Shown here: piece after piece, positions 12,476-25,119 of the stretch
Layout: every line of letters begins with the position of its first letter
Position numbering within the stretch: position 1 is the first letter of the stretch
Assembly: GCF_041146795.1 (NCBI RefSeq)
Contig: NC_135175.1
Location: 34,186,669-34,250,668, forward strand
DNA: 64,000 nucleotides
Source: Maylandia zebra
Lineage: Eukaryota > Chordata > Actinopteri > Cichliformes > Cichlidae
Direction: 5' to 3'
Notes under the pieces: generated by a model
Databases searched by the model: none
What the model saw: the letters and a program-made list of their open reading frames with translations, nothing else
Told to the model about the DNA's origin: nothing
Program-made: the position numbers and the translations under genes

Positions 12476-12679
12476 GGATGGATTTCCTTGTTTTTCTTTA
12501 CGCAACCTCTTCTGACCGTTCTCCCTGATGTGATGTTTGTGTAATGTATGTATGGTCAGAAAACGTTCAATTTCGCTGCAGGCAACTGCAAGTGACAAAT
12601 AAAGGCTCATAACTGCCTGAGAGAACAAGATAAACATCAGCTGAAACCAGGCAATGACAGTTTTGCTGATTAATATGTA

Positions 12680-13930
12680 TACAAGGAACATCCTGCTTTT
12701 CTTCCTCATGGCATGACTTTAAGGAAGTGATTTCCTCACAGCAAACCTTCCTGAATGTTTGTGTTTCATTATGAGCTTCTTCAGGTGTCAGTGAAAACAC
12801 TCTGGGTGGAATCCAACAGGTGTTACAGGTTTTTCCACATCATTATCAAACTTTCTGTCACATTTGTTCAGGTCCTACAACAACATCCCTGTTTTTTTCT
12901 AAGAAGCCTTGAACAATTTATTACTTGTAGATAGGCCAGTAGTTTCTTAATGAAAAGTAACAGCTGTGGTTTCCACTGTACTTCCTACATAGTAATCTAG
13001 CCACATTACAGATTTTATCTGAATTTCTATAAAACTAAATCCCTTTCTAAACCTAATTCTAAGTAAATAACAGTAATCATACTCATGAGAAAAACATATA
13101 TGACAAAAGGATTCATTTCGTGTTTTTTTTTTTTTCATTTTTCTTATTTGAAAATAACTGGACGGTTCTCTTTTTTTCCTTGTTAGATTTGTTTTGAGGA
13201 AACAAATAAAGCACATAGACATATATTTTAAGTACAGAAAGCAACTGGCCAGTCTCTGTCACTAGCATAAAGTCAGATTAGATGTTAGCTAGAAAGCACT
13301 AAGATGTAGAAAAAAAAGTGCTTATATGAATTACTGAATGAGGATTTTTTTTAAGCACTACTCAAATAGAGTAGAAAAGTGCATTAAGGCAACCAGTGAA
13401 TTTATCAGCACACTGGATGTATGATGGTAGAGCGCAATAGTAATCATCTGAAGATGTAGTTCTGTCTCCTTATAAAGATGACTTGGCTGAGCACAAACCA
13501 CATTTTTGTGATTACTAATGATTCTCTGTTAGAAAATCAGAAAATGTCGTCATAGTGGCTTCAACTGTAACTACTTTAAAAGACACAAATCTTTCTTCCA
13601 GCTCCTGAAAACAATAGAATAATTGCTTATTTGTTTTCTGAGTGCTGATGATTGCATTGTTTTCTTTTTGGTGCCTTTTTTTTTAAATTTACATGTTACA
13701 AGGAACTTCCTGGTTTTCTCTCTGACCACATGTCTTTAAGAAAAGTATTTCCTCACGAAAACCTTCCTGAATCTTTCTGTATGATTATGAGATTGTCTGT
13801 GGGTTTGCACCTACAGTTTAAAAGTTTTTTTTCACATCACCAACTTCTGTGACAACTTCCTGTCAAATTTGTTCCATCCTCTCACCAAAATCCTTGTTCC
13901 TTTTCAAGAGGCTATGAACGCCCATTAATG
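12680..13930. repeat. Duplicated GIMAP-cluster spacer sequence
   Basis: A block at 12720-12920 (CCTTCCTGAATG, GTTACAGGTTTTTCCACATCA and onward) recurs in diverged form at 13735-13925 and at 42970-43150. No coding signal is present. These are best read as old segmental duplicates of intergenic DNA that travelled with the GIMAP units. Confidence 0.5.
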
Positions 13931-14089
13931 ATTTTAATCATAGGAAAGTAGTGTTGGACCAAATGTTAAAAGATCACAGCACAACTTCGTGCTGGCTCAT
14001 TGTGTCCAACAAAAATATCCAGAACACCTCAGATAGATTATTCTCTGAATGAAAAGTATGACAGCGATACTTTTGACTTCTAAAAAGTG

Positions 14090-14400
14090 GAAAAACTGTT
14101 CATAATAGATGATGTTCTTAAGAATCTCAGAATGGTGGCTGTAAAGAAGCCATTCTTAATGAAGGGACACTGGGAGAAAAGGCTGACGGATAACAAGAAA
14201 TTAGGTCTTAAAGAGTAATTAACCTGAATTTGAAAATTTTGGTTCAAATCATCAACATGTACCGAGGAGCTCTGGAGAGAGGTACTATAGAGAGTTTTTA
14301 CAGCCATCTGTAAAACAGGGTGTAGGCTCTGTCATGGTTTGGTGTTGGAGATCTTGTCAAATCTGATAAAAAATTTGAAAACAAGAAAAGTAAGTATCTT
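14090..14400 (+). mobile_element. Tc1-like transposase remnant
   Basis: The block around 14125-14360 contains diverged segments typical of fish Tc1 transposase DNA: TGGTGGCTGTAAAGAAGCC, GGGAGAAAAGGCTGA, and further on TGGTTTGGTGTTGGAGATCT. No intact frame remains. A second remnant of the same family lies at 24560-24760. Confidence 0.5.
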
Positions 14401-14789
14401 GATGCATGCTCATTCATCCAAGTAAGGGCATCCCAAAATTCACTTCATCCGGAGGTAACGAAACGTTTCTCCCGCTGAAAACATTACGTCCAGATATACT
14501 GAATCAGCTTTTGAGGCAGAAAAGTAAGGTTAGATTTCGATGCACAATGTGATATCATCTGGAAAGAATGTGACTGGCAGTGGCTTAATTCTCTTCATGA
14601 GAATGATCTCAAACACACTGACACTGCAATAAAATCATACCTGGCTGGAAAAACACCATGAGTCAAGGTTTGGCCTTCCCAGAGTTTTCTAAATAAAAAC
14701 ATGACATGCTTAGCTTCTAGATCTAATCTGTGGTAAACACAATGACGCAAATCATTAATAAGCAGAGGAAATGTAACAACAGACAAACA

Positions 14790-15309
14790 GAGACTGCAGC
14801 GTGTTGTGCGCTCTGCTGAGAAGGTGATTGGCTGCAGACTCCCATCTCTGCAGGACCTGTACACCTCCAGGACACTGGGGCGTGCAGCTCGGATCTCAGC
14901 TGACCCTTCTCACCCTGGACACAGTCTGTTTGACCTGCTCCCCTCAGGCAGGAGGCTCCGGTCCATTCGCACCAGAACCTCTCGCCATAAGAACAGTTTC
15001 TTCCCCTCTGCTGTCGGACACATGAACAATAACCGTATGACTGTTCCCATCACTAACACATGACCCTACGCTGTGTTCACTGCATCATTCCATGTTTGGC
15101 ACTGATCACCACCTGCACTCATGTATATATCATGTATATATTTATCTATTTAGCACTTTTAATTCTTATTCTTATTTTTATTTCATGTCTATTTAAGCGT
15201 AATTTATGACAGTATGTTTGCACTGAAGCACCGCAGCAATTTCCTAATGTTGTAAACCTGCTCAACATTTGGCAGTAAAACCCTTTCTGATTCTGATTCT
15301 GATTCTGAT
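14790..15309 (+). mobile_element. LINE 3' end with (ATTCTG)n tail
   Basis: Frame 14806-15063 encodes the end of a non-LTR reverse transcriptase ORF, with the SLQDLYTSRTLGRAARI and LLPSGRRLRSIRTRTSRHK blocks. The element ends with repeats of ATTCTG near 15278-15309. A related piece lies on the minus strand at 44905-45290. The clade is L2/CR1/Rex1-like; closer assignment is not attempted. From 15310 to 16590 there is spacer and the 3' region of M2 with nothing else recognised. Confidence 0.65.
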
Positions 15310-16595
15310 ACAAAAGTTACTGACGTACATAGATCCAAAAACTCACAGTCTTCCCAAAAAAGAAGATAACTGGGTCAATGCTGGTCAAATATGTAAATGG
15401 ACAGATAAATATTATCTGTAAGAGACTTTATTCCAGACACAAGTGGATACCCCAGTATAGGTTTCAAATATTTTTTATTGATCTTATACAGTGTATGTTC
15501 TGTTTAGAGAGAAGAGGACGATACAACTTACCCACATATGTCTTTTATATATTTCTGGAAAATTATACGTTGTGAATGCCATTAAATATAATTTAACTTC
15601 TACATTACCATTACTCACAGTGAGAAAGCTTTGTGGATTTGTTAAAAGTACAATCAACAAAATCAGCGTACATTCTTGTGAAAGGTGAAACTGTTTAAAC
15701 ATAAATGGAGTGAACTCACTTCAGTGGATATTTCATTTAAACCATTTTTTTATTCATACTCACATTTACTTAAAGAAATTAACACTAAAAAAAAAAGCAT
15801 TTGGACAGTATTACCGTTGGTGAGAGTAGTCTAAGGTCAGAATACATCAGTAGGATGTCCTTGAGACTATGCCAGTGCAACTTAGTTAACCAGGATCCTT
15901 TCCAACACAAAGCTACACTATCATGCCATCTGTGTGCTGTCATGAGACAAACAAAGATGACATAAAATTGGATATGCAATGTGACGTGGAAATACCTGGA
16001 TGTTAAAACATATACTTAGTAAATAAAGCTGATTCTGATTCAGATTGTGAAAGTGGGGTTTTATACTTAGACATGACTGATGACAGTGATGTATTTAAAT
16101 TATTTATTTAGGTAAAACATCAAAATGGACAATGTTGAAGCAACAATTAACAATCATGAACCCAAAGGAAATTTTTCTTCACAATAATTTCATTTAAACA
16201 ACCAGAAAACAGACAAAACAAACAAACAAATAAAATTCAAACTTCTCCTCTTAGAAGTCATAATTCATCATTTCAAAATCACACAAAAATACAAAATACA
16301 GTTCAGTTCAGATATCACAAACCACCCTGATTATAAACTCGCTACAAGCTGGAGCAGATGAAGCAGAGACAAGAAACACTTTGAAAGCACAGCTTGTATT
16401 ATGATTAGTATTTCACTTTAATACAATGTCAAACAATCAGCAACCGATATCTTCATTATTTTTTGTGATAACTCAAATAAAATGATCCTAAACAGCTTTC
16501 TACACTGTGTCATTCTAAACAGATTTCATGCTTTCATGTGTATGTACAAAAACTGTCCAGTTCAGTCTAGATCGTGTACTATTTATCACAACAGT

Positions 16596-17375
16596 TTAAT
16601 CTCTCCCAAGAAGAATACGAAAAAGTCTGACACGCTTAAGCAGCGGCTCAGTGAACCTATACTGCTGCAGTGTCAATCCCAGTCTGTGTGCTTCCTCCAC
16701 CTCCTTGTACATGGCGTCTGTGTAGTGTGTGCCTCTATTTTCTGCCATCATGTTATCAATCTTCTTGACCAGCTCCACCACCTGCTTTTTGTCGCTGCTG
16801 GTGTTGTCAAAGACGTGGTACCTGTTTCCACAGCTTTCAATGATGTGCTTTAGCCCAGGCTCAGCTTCACGTACATACTGCTCTATGGTCATGCCTCCAA
16901 GATCACCACCACGGGTGAAGAGCACAATCATGTACTTGTTTGCCTCGGGGCCAAACAGCTCCTGCAGGGCTTCCACTGAGTTTTTCTCTTCTTTGGTGAA
17001 TCGACCCACTTGGATGACCAACAGGAACACATGAGGACCGGGACAGGAGACTTCAACACAACGCACAATTTCTCTTTTGATGAGCTCATCTGATTTTGCA
17101 GTGTCCAGGATCCCTGGTGTGTCTACAACACTAACTACTCTATTACCCCACTGAGTCACACCTTTTTGACAGACCTCAGTCACCGACCCAGATAAAGGGC
17201 AAGATCTGAAATGTTTGTTTCCCAGGATGGTGTTCCCAACAGCACTCTTGCCCACACCAGTTTTTCCAATCATCACAATCCTCAAATCAGAACCTGAAAC
17301 ATAAAGCCATCTTAATGTCACTGTTGTCACTGCACAGGTGAGAGGGATGAATGATAAAGCTTCTGTTAAACACAT
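16596..17375 (-). CDS. GIMAP-family GTPase M2, intronless with a new N-terminus
   Basis: This is a single uninterrupted minus-strand frame of 259 residues. Residues from about 38 on are an intact AIG1 GTPase domain: [32 protein letters not shown] and HVFDN. In sister genes M1, M3 and M8 an intron separates a 19-nt ATG exon from the domain exon. Here the intron is gone, so the remains of exon 1 abut the old acceptor, and the old ATG (near 17320) is out of frame. The open frame instead runs upstream through what is 5' UTR in the sisters to an ATG at 17375 (M-C-L-T-E-A-L). I chose that start because it is the only upstream ATG in frame. A cryptic upstream exon spliced to the retained acceptor is an alternative. 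The head-to-head partner is P2. Confidence 0.82.
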   Translation of the reverse strand: MCLTEALSFIPLTCAVTTVTLRWLYVSGSDLRIVMIGKTGVGKSAVGNTILGNKHFRSCPLSGSVTEVCQKGVTQWGNRVVSVVDTPGILDTAKSDELIKREIVRCVEVSCPGPHVFLLVIQVGRFTKEEKNSVEALQELFGPEANKYMIVLFTRGGDLGGMTIEQYVREAEPGLKHIIESCGNRYHVFDNTSSDKKQVVELVKKIDNMMAENRGTHYTDAMYKEVEEAHRLGLTLQQYRFTEPLLKRVRLFRILLGRD

Positions 17376-17493
17376 CTTTTATTTATAGCTCCACAGAGGA
17401 CACACCTCCTGTAGCTGACAGGCATAGAGGGCAGCACAGTCTGCACTCACTGCACAGACTGTGCTGCACCTGATTGAAGAGCCACCACTCACA
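17376..17493. promoter_or_regulatory. Divergent M2/P2 promoter and P2 noncoding exon 1
   Basis: About 118 bp separate the M2 start from the end of P2 exon 1 (donor GTGAGT at 17494). The M-side TATA-like element (TATAAATAAAAG read on minus) is kept just inside and beside the M2 start. The octamer and plus-side TATA found at 29.7 kb are missing. P2 exon 1 has lost its ATG (CCACTCACA instead of ATGTCTCAC-type), so it is predicted to be 5' UTR. Confidence 0.6.
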
Positions 17494-17763
17494 GTGAGTT
17501 TTGCTTGTAAACTTTTCTTTGCTTTGTAGCAATAAAATAAAAGGACAGTTATTAAAGGTATTGCAGATAAAAAGAGAAAGAAAACCTTTCTGATTTCATA
17601 TCACATCACGCTTTATTTTCACAATCTCTCAAGTCCTGCAGTCTATGATTTATAATTTAAAATGTAAAATACTTAATGAATGTACTTCAGCAAAAGTGAA
17701 GAGTTCAGAGTTTTGCTGCTTCTGACTTATGAACCCACAGATCACTCATTCAGTTTCTGCAGT

Positions 17764-18988
17764 ATGGGTCTCCGGCAAAGCAGTAATTCAAGGAGATGTG
17801 AACCGAAACAACTCATAACAACCAATGCCAGGTAAAGCTGAAAGTGCAGAACTGTTGAGCTAGCATTAGGGCTTACCTTATTTAAATAAAAATGAAAAAC
17901 ATTCTCTTTAACCATGTGCACATATGCTATGAAAAACTCTGGTAATGTATTTTACAAGGGGCTCTGATTTTTTTTATATATATATTGTTAGAAACAACAA
18001 ATAAGTGTTTATAAAACAAAAAAAGAGTTTTTGAGCTGAGGTGGGTTTATTTTTTCTCTGTTATTAAATTGTAGGCCTGACTATGGATCACAAACTGGAC
18101 CGTACACTACTGAGCCACAAGCAGGTGAACCCCAATGCTTCTAAGCAGCATTTTAGAAGTTCATATTAAAAAATGGGTTATTAAATAGGGATTATGCAGA
18201 CGGTTGTTATAAGCAAAGAGTCCTTCATGATCCAAGAAAGACTTCAAATAGTAAGACTGGATTTACTAATGTTAAATAAGCTCTTTTGTGTATTTTAGTG
18301 CAACTGTGGGAGTTTACGTTTTCATTATTTATAGATTTTGAATGTAATGCAATGAGGGATTTCGCTGACATTATCATCATTATAAACTTATTCAGGAAGA
18401 CGCACTCCAGCCATATGGAACATTGTCCTTTTGGGAATGTCTGGGAGTGGAAAGAGTGCGAGTGGGAACAGCATCCTCAGAGAGAAACGCTTCATATCTA
18501 GACCCAGCTCCAAGCCGATCACCTCAGAGTGCCAAGTGGCAGAAACTAAAGTGAATGATTTCCATGTATGTGTGATCGATACTCCTGACATCTTTGATGA
18601 TGACATTGCACCGTCAGTTAGGGACAAACATGTAAAAAAGTGCAAACAGCTTTGTGAGTCAGGACCTTGTGTGTATGTACTTGTATTACATGTGAGCAGA
18701 TTTACAAATGGTGAGAGAGATATCTTTAAAAAGTTGGAAAAAGCGTTTGGGAGCAAAGTTAAAGAACAAACAATTATCCTGTTCACCAGAGGAGATGACC
18801 TGCGGCAGGCAGAAATGAAGTTTGAGGATTTCCTACGTACCTGTCAACCTGAGCTGAAAGCAATAATTCAGAAATGTGACAACAGGTGTGTTCTCTTTGA
18901 GAACAGCAGGCAAAATGACAGTCAGGTAAAGAAGCTACTGGAGACAGGGATGAACCTAATCCAAAACCAGCAGACGTTGCTGTATTAG
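17764..18988 (+). CDS. GIMAP-family GTPase P2, short form with MGLRQS N-terminus
   Basis: Four coding exons are read by splice consensus and frame: 17764-17831, 18075-18124, 18200-18250 and 18396-18988, giving 253 residues. The first 23 residues begin MGLRQSSNSR, which fits an N-myristoylation pattern (Gly2, Ser6), with A at -3 and G at +4 around the ATG. About 45 linker residues follow, then an AIG1 domain: P-loop GMSGSGKS near 70-77, G3-like DTPD, the YVLVLHVSRFTNGE box, G4-like TRGDD, and VLFEN. The start lies in the remnant of the degenerate GTPase exon found whole in P3, P4 and P6. The exact splice acceptor in front of it is uncertain; CAG ending at 17690 or AAAAG ending at 17696 are candidates. 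A polyadenylation signal is at 19240-19245. Confidence 0.75.
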
Positions 18989-19329
18989 GTCAGGAAATAA
19001 AGTAATTGGAAGTGGGATTTTTTATTTTGGTGTGTGCAAAGACACACATAAGGGCATGAACACAGTTATAAACTGCATTTTTTTTGTGTGTTTTCTTCTT
19101 GATTTCATATTAATCAGCATTCAAACAAGGAAACAAGGAATTATTTCTGAACTATTTAAACGTTTTTATACACTTTTATCTAACAAATCAGTGAAAGTTT
19201 GTCATCTTTTGTAAACTGCAAAATAATAATCCGAAATTCAATAAAAATAAACTTGTCAGTACATAAAGTGTCTCTGTTTTCCACCACACTGATTCAGACA
19301 AACACAGAGAAAAGACAAAGCAGCTAGAT

Positions 19330-19992
19330 TGTCACGGTCTGGCTGGGGCAGACCGTAGGTGTTGGCAAAAGGACCCAAACCCAACTCCATAAACTGAACG
19401 TGGCGTAGATTTAACAGAAAATAAGCCGTTTATTGAGGCCAGCAAAAAGGGAGTACAACAGCAGGACACAGGTGAACACTAAACCATAGCCTAAACTGGG
19501 TGAACTAAAGCTAAACATGAAAAACCTTAAACGTGGTGAACTGACATAGAATGCTGAAGTGAGGGTATGGATGAGCAGATGACCTGACAAATGACATGCA
19601 AAAACAGAGGACTTAAATACACACATGAGGTGATCAGGGGAAGTGGAGACACATGAGGAAACAGCTGACTAACATGAACCTAATGACAGGAGCAGTGAAG
19701 CTAAATACAAAGAACCAAGAACACACGACTCCTTCCAAAATAAAACAGGAAACATAATGAAACGCAGACATGACAACCAGAACTTGACAACGTAAGACAC
19801 AGACATGAAACACAAGAAGAGCAGGGGAGACTTAACATGGGTTGGAAACACGAGGGGGAATTAATAAGAACTAAAATCACCTAGACATGGTAACAAATGA
19901 ACTTAGAAAACCTGAAGGGCTTAACATAAACTATAAACATCAAAATGAACTAAAACTCAAAACACTGGGTCATAAGACCCAGGACCGTGACA
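19330..19992 (-). mobile_element. Solo LTR (Ty3/gypsy-like), fossil
   Basis: The element begins TGTCACGGTC and ends GACCGTGACA, and is flanked by the 5-bp duplication TAGAT (19325-19329, 19993-19997). Read on the minus strand it has an AATAAA near its 3' end. It is a single 663-bp LTR left by recombination between two LTRs. The family resembles other fish gypsy-like LTRs in this window. Confidence 0.8.
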
Positions 19993-20228
19993 TAGATGTT
20001 CAAAAAAATCTCAAAGATAACAACATAACAGCTGAATACATATTTCTGTGATGTTCTGAAAATGAATTTGTGTTCTGTCGTATAACAGTATAAAGTGCAA
20101 TGTGGTCAGGAGTTGCATCCAAAGGGAGGGCATGAGCTGTTCACTAAACTCTAATTTTAAATAACTTTACATAATACACATGAAAGCCAGTTCAGAGTGA
20201 AGAGCCAGTGACAGCAATTTGTTACCAA

Positions 20229-23200
20229 GAACTAAGTAAGTAAGTAAGTAAGTAAAATTTATTTTTATAGCACTTTTCACAGATAGAAAAAATCACAAAG
20301 TGCTTTACAACACAGAAAATGGAAATATAAAACAATATGACAGTAAATAAAACAGCAAATAAAACAATGTAATATAATAAAACTATAAAAACAGCATAAG
20401 AGGAAATTAATCAAATGCTTTTCTAAATAAAAATGTCTTCAGCTGTTTCTTAAAAGAATCAATGGAGTCCGTGCAGCGAAGATACAGTGGAAGAGAAATA
20501 CACAACCGTGGTGCCACCGTCTGAAAGGCCCGATCACCACGAGTTTTAAAACGAGTGCGCGGTACCACCAGCAGTCTCTGATCTAATGACCTTAAAGCCC
20601 GAGAAGATGTATGTGGTTTCAGCAGGTCAGATAAATATTGAGGAGCCTGACCATGTAGGGCCCTAAAGGTTAGAGCTAAAATTTTAAAATGAAACCTAAA
20701 ACTTACAGGCAACCAGTGAAGGGAGGCTAAAACTGGAGTGATATGCGATCTTCTCTTGGTGCCTGTTAAGAGATGTGCTGCAGCGTTCTGCACAGTCTGA
20801 AGACGATTTAAGGCTGATTTGTTAAAACAAGTAAAAAGGCCATTAGAGTAGTCTAAACGAGAAGAAATAAAAGCATGAATAATCATCTGAAGTTCAAGCT
20901 TTGATACCGTTAGTCTGAGTTTAGAAATATTCCGTAAATGATAAAAACAGTTTCGGACCAGCTGCTTAGAGTGCTGCTCGAGCAACACCGAGGTTTCTAA
21001 GGCTCGATTTTACATAGGGGTCTAAGAAGCTGATATGCTGCCTGATTTCTGGGACCATGTGGTCTGGAGCAATAATTAGAGTTTCTGTTTTATCAGAGTT
21101 TAGTTGGAGAAAATTGTCATTTAACCATTGGTTGATTTCTGTCAGGCAATTACTTAAATTAGACAATTTATAAAACTCAGACATTTTGAAGGAACAGTAT
21201 AGTTGGATGTCATCAGCATAGCGATGATAGGAGATATATTTATAGTGCTTAATAATTTGGCCTAGGGGAAATACATAAAGTAGAAATAGAATTGGACCCA
21301 GGACAGATCCCTGAGGTACCCCACACGGCAAAACTGTTGATTCTGATGTGACATGATTCATGCAAACAGTAAAAGATCTCTCAGACAGATATGATATAAA
21401 CCATTTTAAAACAACACCAGTAATCCCAAACAAGTTCTCGAGTCTGTTTATCATGATACTGTGATCTACAGTGTCAAAAGCAGAGCTGAGATCCAACAGG
21501 ACCAGCACGGTGTTCTCCAGAGTCTGCTGCCATCAAGATATCACTAGATACTCTAAGTAAGGCAGTTTCAGTGGAATGCAATTTACGAAAACCAGACTGG
21601 AAAGTATCCATAACAGCATTTTTATCCAGGAGATAGTTAAGTTGTTCTACTACTACTTTTTCTAAAATTTTCGATATAAAAGACAATTTGGATATTTTCC
21701 TATAACTGTTAGGAAGAGATGGATCCAGCTGGGGTTTCTTTAATATTGGCTCGACGATAGCTTGTTTTTATAGAAGCTGGGAACTGAGCCAGTATGAAGA
21801 GAAGTATTTATCATTTCCACAATACAGGGGCCAATGGAATCAAACACACTAGTGAAAAGTGAAGATGGAAGGACATCAAGGGGGCTTGAAGTCTGTTTTA
21901 TATGACAAAGCAGGCCTCTGATGTCTTGTAATGTAACAGGAGAAAAAGAGGACCAAGTATCAGAGGAGAGCAAGTTGAAAGTCTGATATTGAGAAGATGA
22001 TGGACAGATATTAGACCTGATGGCAATGACCTTATTTCTGAAATAGTTCATAAACTCATTGCATTCGGACGTTGAGTGAACTGGTGCACAAGGAGCATCA
22101 GGAGAAACAATGCTCTTAATTGTTTTAAACAAGAATTTGGGGTATTTCTTTTTTGAAGCTATGAAGTGTGAAAAATACTCTGTTCTAGCATTTTTCCACA
22201 TGTCATTTAGTAAGACGATAGATTCTTTAAGGTGTAACTTATAAACCTCAAGCTTGGAAGCCTTCCACAAACGTTCCAGCTTGCGACAGTATCTCCTGAA
22301 ATTACGAATGTTTTCATTTAGCCAAGGATGAGATTTCAAACGTAGGACAGTACTTTTTTTCAGAGGTGCCACTATGTCTAAAATAGAATTACACTGGTTA
22401 TTAAAGGATGAGACAAGAGAGTCCAAATCATTGTAAGTCATTTCAGCGTCAAACATGACAGAGAACCTTTTGCCGGCGTTCAGGTTTATGATTCGCCTTT
22501 CAATCGTTATTTTGGGTTAAAGTTAAGTTAAAATATATGCAGCTATGGTCACTCACATGGACATCTTCCACACGAATGTCATTTATATTTAAACCCAAGG
22601 AGAAAACAAGGTCCAATGTGTGACCCTTTACATGTGTAGGGCCAGAAACATGCTGCATAAAGTTAAAAGACTCTGTGATAGTCATGAAGTCAGCAGCCAT
22701 ATTACAGGATGTATCATCAATATGAAGGTTAAAATCTCCCAACATTACCACCTTCTCTAATTTAATAATGGATGACAGGAGGTCATTAAATTCAGTTAAA
22801 AAGACTCCGGCAGGGCCAGGAGGTCAGTAGATTAAAATACAATAAAAGGTGAGCAAAGAGCCGACCTTGATCATCTGCAGTTCAGATGAGGTAAAGGAAT
22901 CCGAGTTCATCAGTCTGCATGTGAATCTGTCCTGGTGCACAACAGCGAGACCTCCGCCACGTCCCGAAAGACGTGGAGTTCCGATGACGGAGCAGCCAGT
23001 CGAACAAATTTCCTTCAGATGTATATAATCCACGTTTTGTTGCCACGTCTCAGTTAAACACATGACGTTGAGAGATTCCTTTATAAAAAGATCGTTTAAA
23101 ATAAACGATTTGTTTGTGATTGAGCGAGTGTTGAGCAGGGCAAACCTGATTGATGACGTTTGGTTGGTGCACTCAACAGCTGACTGCAGTGGCACTTGAA

Positions 23201-23360
23201 TTAAACACCTGTGTGCACCTGTTACACCAGGCGGTGACTTCAGGGCTAGCTGAAGCTAATATCCTTAGTGGTACGTCACATCTGCCATCAAAACTGCGGT
23301 CGAACGAGGGACGCAAGGTGAACATGGGGCCATCGGACCATAGATTCCGGGTTGGGAACT
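20229..23360 (-). mobile_element. Nearly full-length L2-type LINE, degenerate
   Basis: On the minus strand the pieces of one ORF2 follow in order. An AP-endonuclease comes first: a NTRSITNKS / CLTETWQ block at 23195-22824, then GDFNLH and a VSDHS block at 22751-22500. The reverse transcriptase follows at 22456-20966, with FDTVDH, GVPQGSVLGP and the YADD catalytic motif at 21209-21220. The LHWLPVSFRFHFK-type C-terminal part is at 20988-20407. The coding frame is broken several times (frame changes near 22800, 22480, 21710, 21490 and 20980). The 3' tail is (TAAG)n at 20233-20254. GC-rich 5' sequence runs to about 23360. Confidence 0.85.
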
Positions 23361-23739
23361 GAAGTGTAGCGTCGGCACCAGGTGACAGTAGATGAATTGG
23401 TCGTAGGCACCGGGAATCTTCCCAAATCCAAGAAGCTAATCTTCGGTACCTTCTCAGTCATATCATTAAACTATAATGAAGGTAATGGGAAAGAATTGTT
23501 GAAGTGGATGATCAGTGAGCAGCATTATTGTTTCATGCCAAGAAAGAGCAAAAGAGATGTGATACACTGACTATTTGTTCTTCAGTCACTTTTCTCACTC
23601 ATTGTGTGTCCATGCACCTCTCTGCATTGAATCATACTTGTGATTAATCTCTGGCTCGCTCCACAGCATGTCTTTTATCTTGTCTTCCTTCTCTAACCAG
23701 TGGTGGCAGATGGCCGTTCCTCCCTGAATTGAAATTGAA

Positions 23740-24425
23740 AATTAAATATTTTCTTTGAGAGTGTTGATGGAGAAGTATAGAGGCCAGAAGGACGTGCACT
23801 GTGCCTTTGTGGATCTAAAAACACATATGATAAGGTACCAGGAAAGGGACTGTGGTATGTATGAGGAAGTTAATAGTGACAGAGAAGTATGTGAGGGTGG
23901 AGCAGGATGTGTATGAGAACAACGCGGCAATGGTGAGGTTTAGGAATGACAGATGGGTTCAAGGTGGGGTAGGATTACATCAGAGATATGTTTTGAGCCC
24001 CATCATGTTTACAATGGTGATACGTTGACAGATGAGGTCAGGAAGAAGTCTCCAAGGACTGTGTTTGCAAATGCCCTAGTCTGGGACCAACTCTGTTCAT
24101 TGGCTCCTTCACTACATCCATCACTTTTCTATGTGGTCTTCCATTTTCCTCCTGCCTGGGAGATTGACATTAAGCTCCACAGTTACCATCCTTGTCCAGA
24201 ATAAACCCAATCCCTCCTCTGCACATGTCCAGTCCATCTCAACCCTGCCTCTTCAACTTTGTCTCCAAACTGTTTAACCTGAGCTGTCCCTCTGATGTCC
24301 TCATTTCTAATCCTGTACATTCTGTTCCTCCCAATGAGAATATTAACATCTTCAGCCCTATCACCTCTAGCTTGTCCTACAGTCTATTATCAGAAACTAA
24401 AAGCCATGCCCTTAAGACACAATAA
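23740..24425. mobile_element. RTE-like LINE fragments in opposite orientations
   Basis: At 23765-24060 the plus strand gives a degenerate reverse-transcriptase stretch (EKYRGQKDVHCAFVDLK, later EKYVRVEQDVYEN). At 24150-24400 the minus strand gives the C-terminal block of the same class of element, related to RLRWFGHVQRR. The two pieces face each other, so the copy was rearranged. The stretch 23360-23740 has no identifiable content. Confidence 0.55.
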
Positions 24426-24559
24426 CCACACAGAGAATGTCAGCGATGCATCTGACCCTTGAGTTGATTAATCTACTGGTTTGTGATGCCTCATCAGAAG
24501 TGGAAGGAAACTATTAGAAAGGCTGAGGTAAAACAAAGTAAACAAAAACTGAACTGAAA

Positions 24560-24760
24560 ATCTGTGAATCAGAAAATCTCTGATTCCAGTCATCAGTATG
24601 TCAGGGGTCAGGAGCGAGGTACAACAGTGAGTATCTGCAAACAATTTGTGAAACATGATAGAGAATCATCATGTTTCAGAGCTTTATTTCAGCCAGTGGT
24701 GTTGGAGATCTTGTGGGATCATTTTGACAATGAATTGAACAAATGGCAGCAAAACAATCA
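24560..24760 (+). mobile_element. Tc1-like transposon remnant
   Basis: CATCAGTATGTCAGGGG, AGCGAGGTACAACAGTGAG and GCCAGTGGTGTTGGAGATC are blocks of fish Tc1 transposase DNA. The segment matches the family seen at 14090-14400 and has no intact frame. Confidence 0.45.
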
Positions 24761-24884
24761 GTTTTTGCATTATATAACGTGTTCTATTTGTGTTTGTACA
24801 TTTCATTACTTCAAAATACAAAAATGAGGCTGGATCTGTACTCTTGCACAGTACTGTATGTGTTTTCATGTCTCTCAGTAGTTT

Positions 24885-25080
24885 ACAGAGGTGGAAAAAG
24901 TACAGACATACTGCACTTAAGTAGAAGTAAGAATACCATTGTTAAAAAATAGTCCAATAAAAGTTGAAGTACTGATTCAAATTGTGATTCCTGGCTAAAG
25001 TAAAAATAAAAAAGTAAAGGCTTCATAAATGTGCTCAGAATAAGAAAGCAAAAAGTAGGTCGTTGGAGGACTTTTCTATT
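24885..25080. repeat. Non-autonomous dispersed repeat (GAGGTGGAAAAAGTACAGAC type)
   Basis: The segment starting ACAGAGGTGGAAAAAGTAC and continuing CACTTAAGTAGAAGTAAGA resembles a widespread fish DNA-transposon-like repeat. It is non-coding. Confidence 0.4.
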
Positions 25081-25119
25081 TTTGTGCAAAGCTAACTGAA
25101 CCTCGTACTATATTGACAT

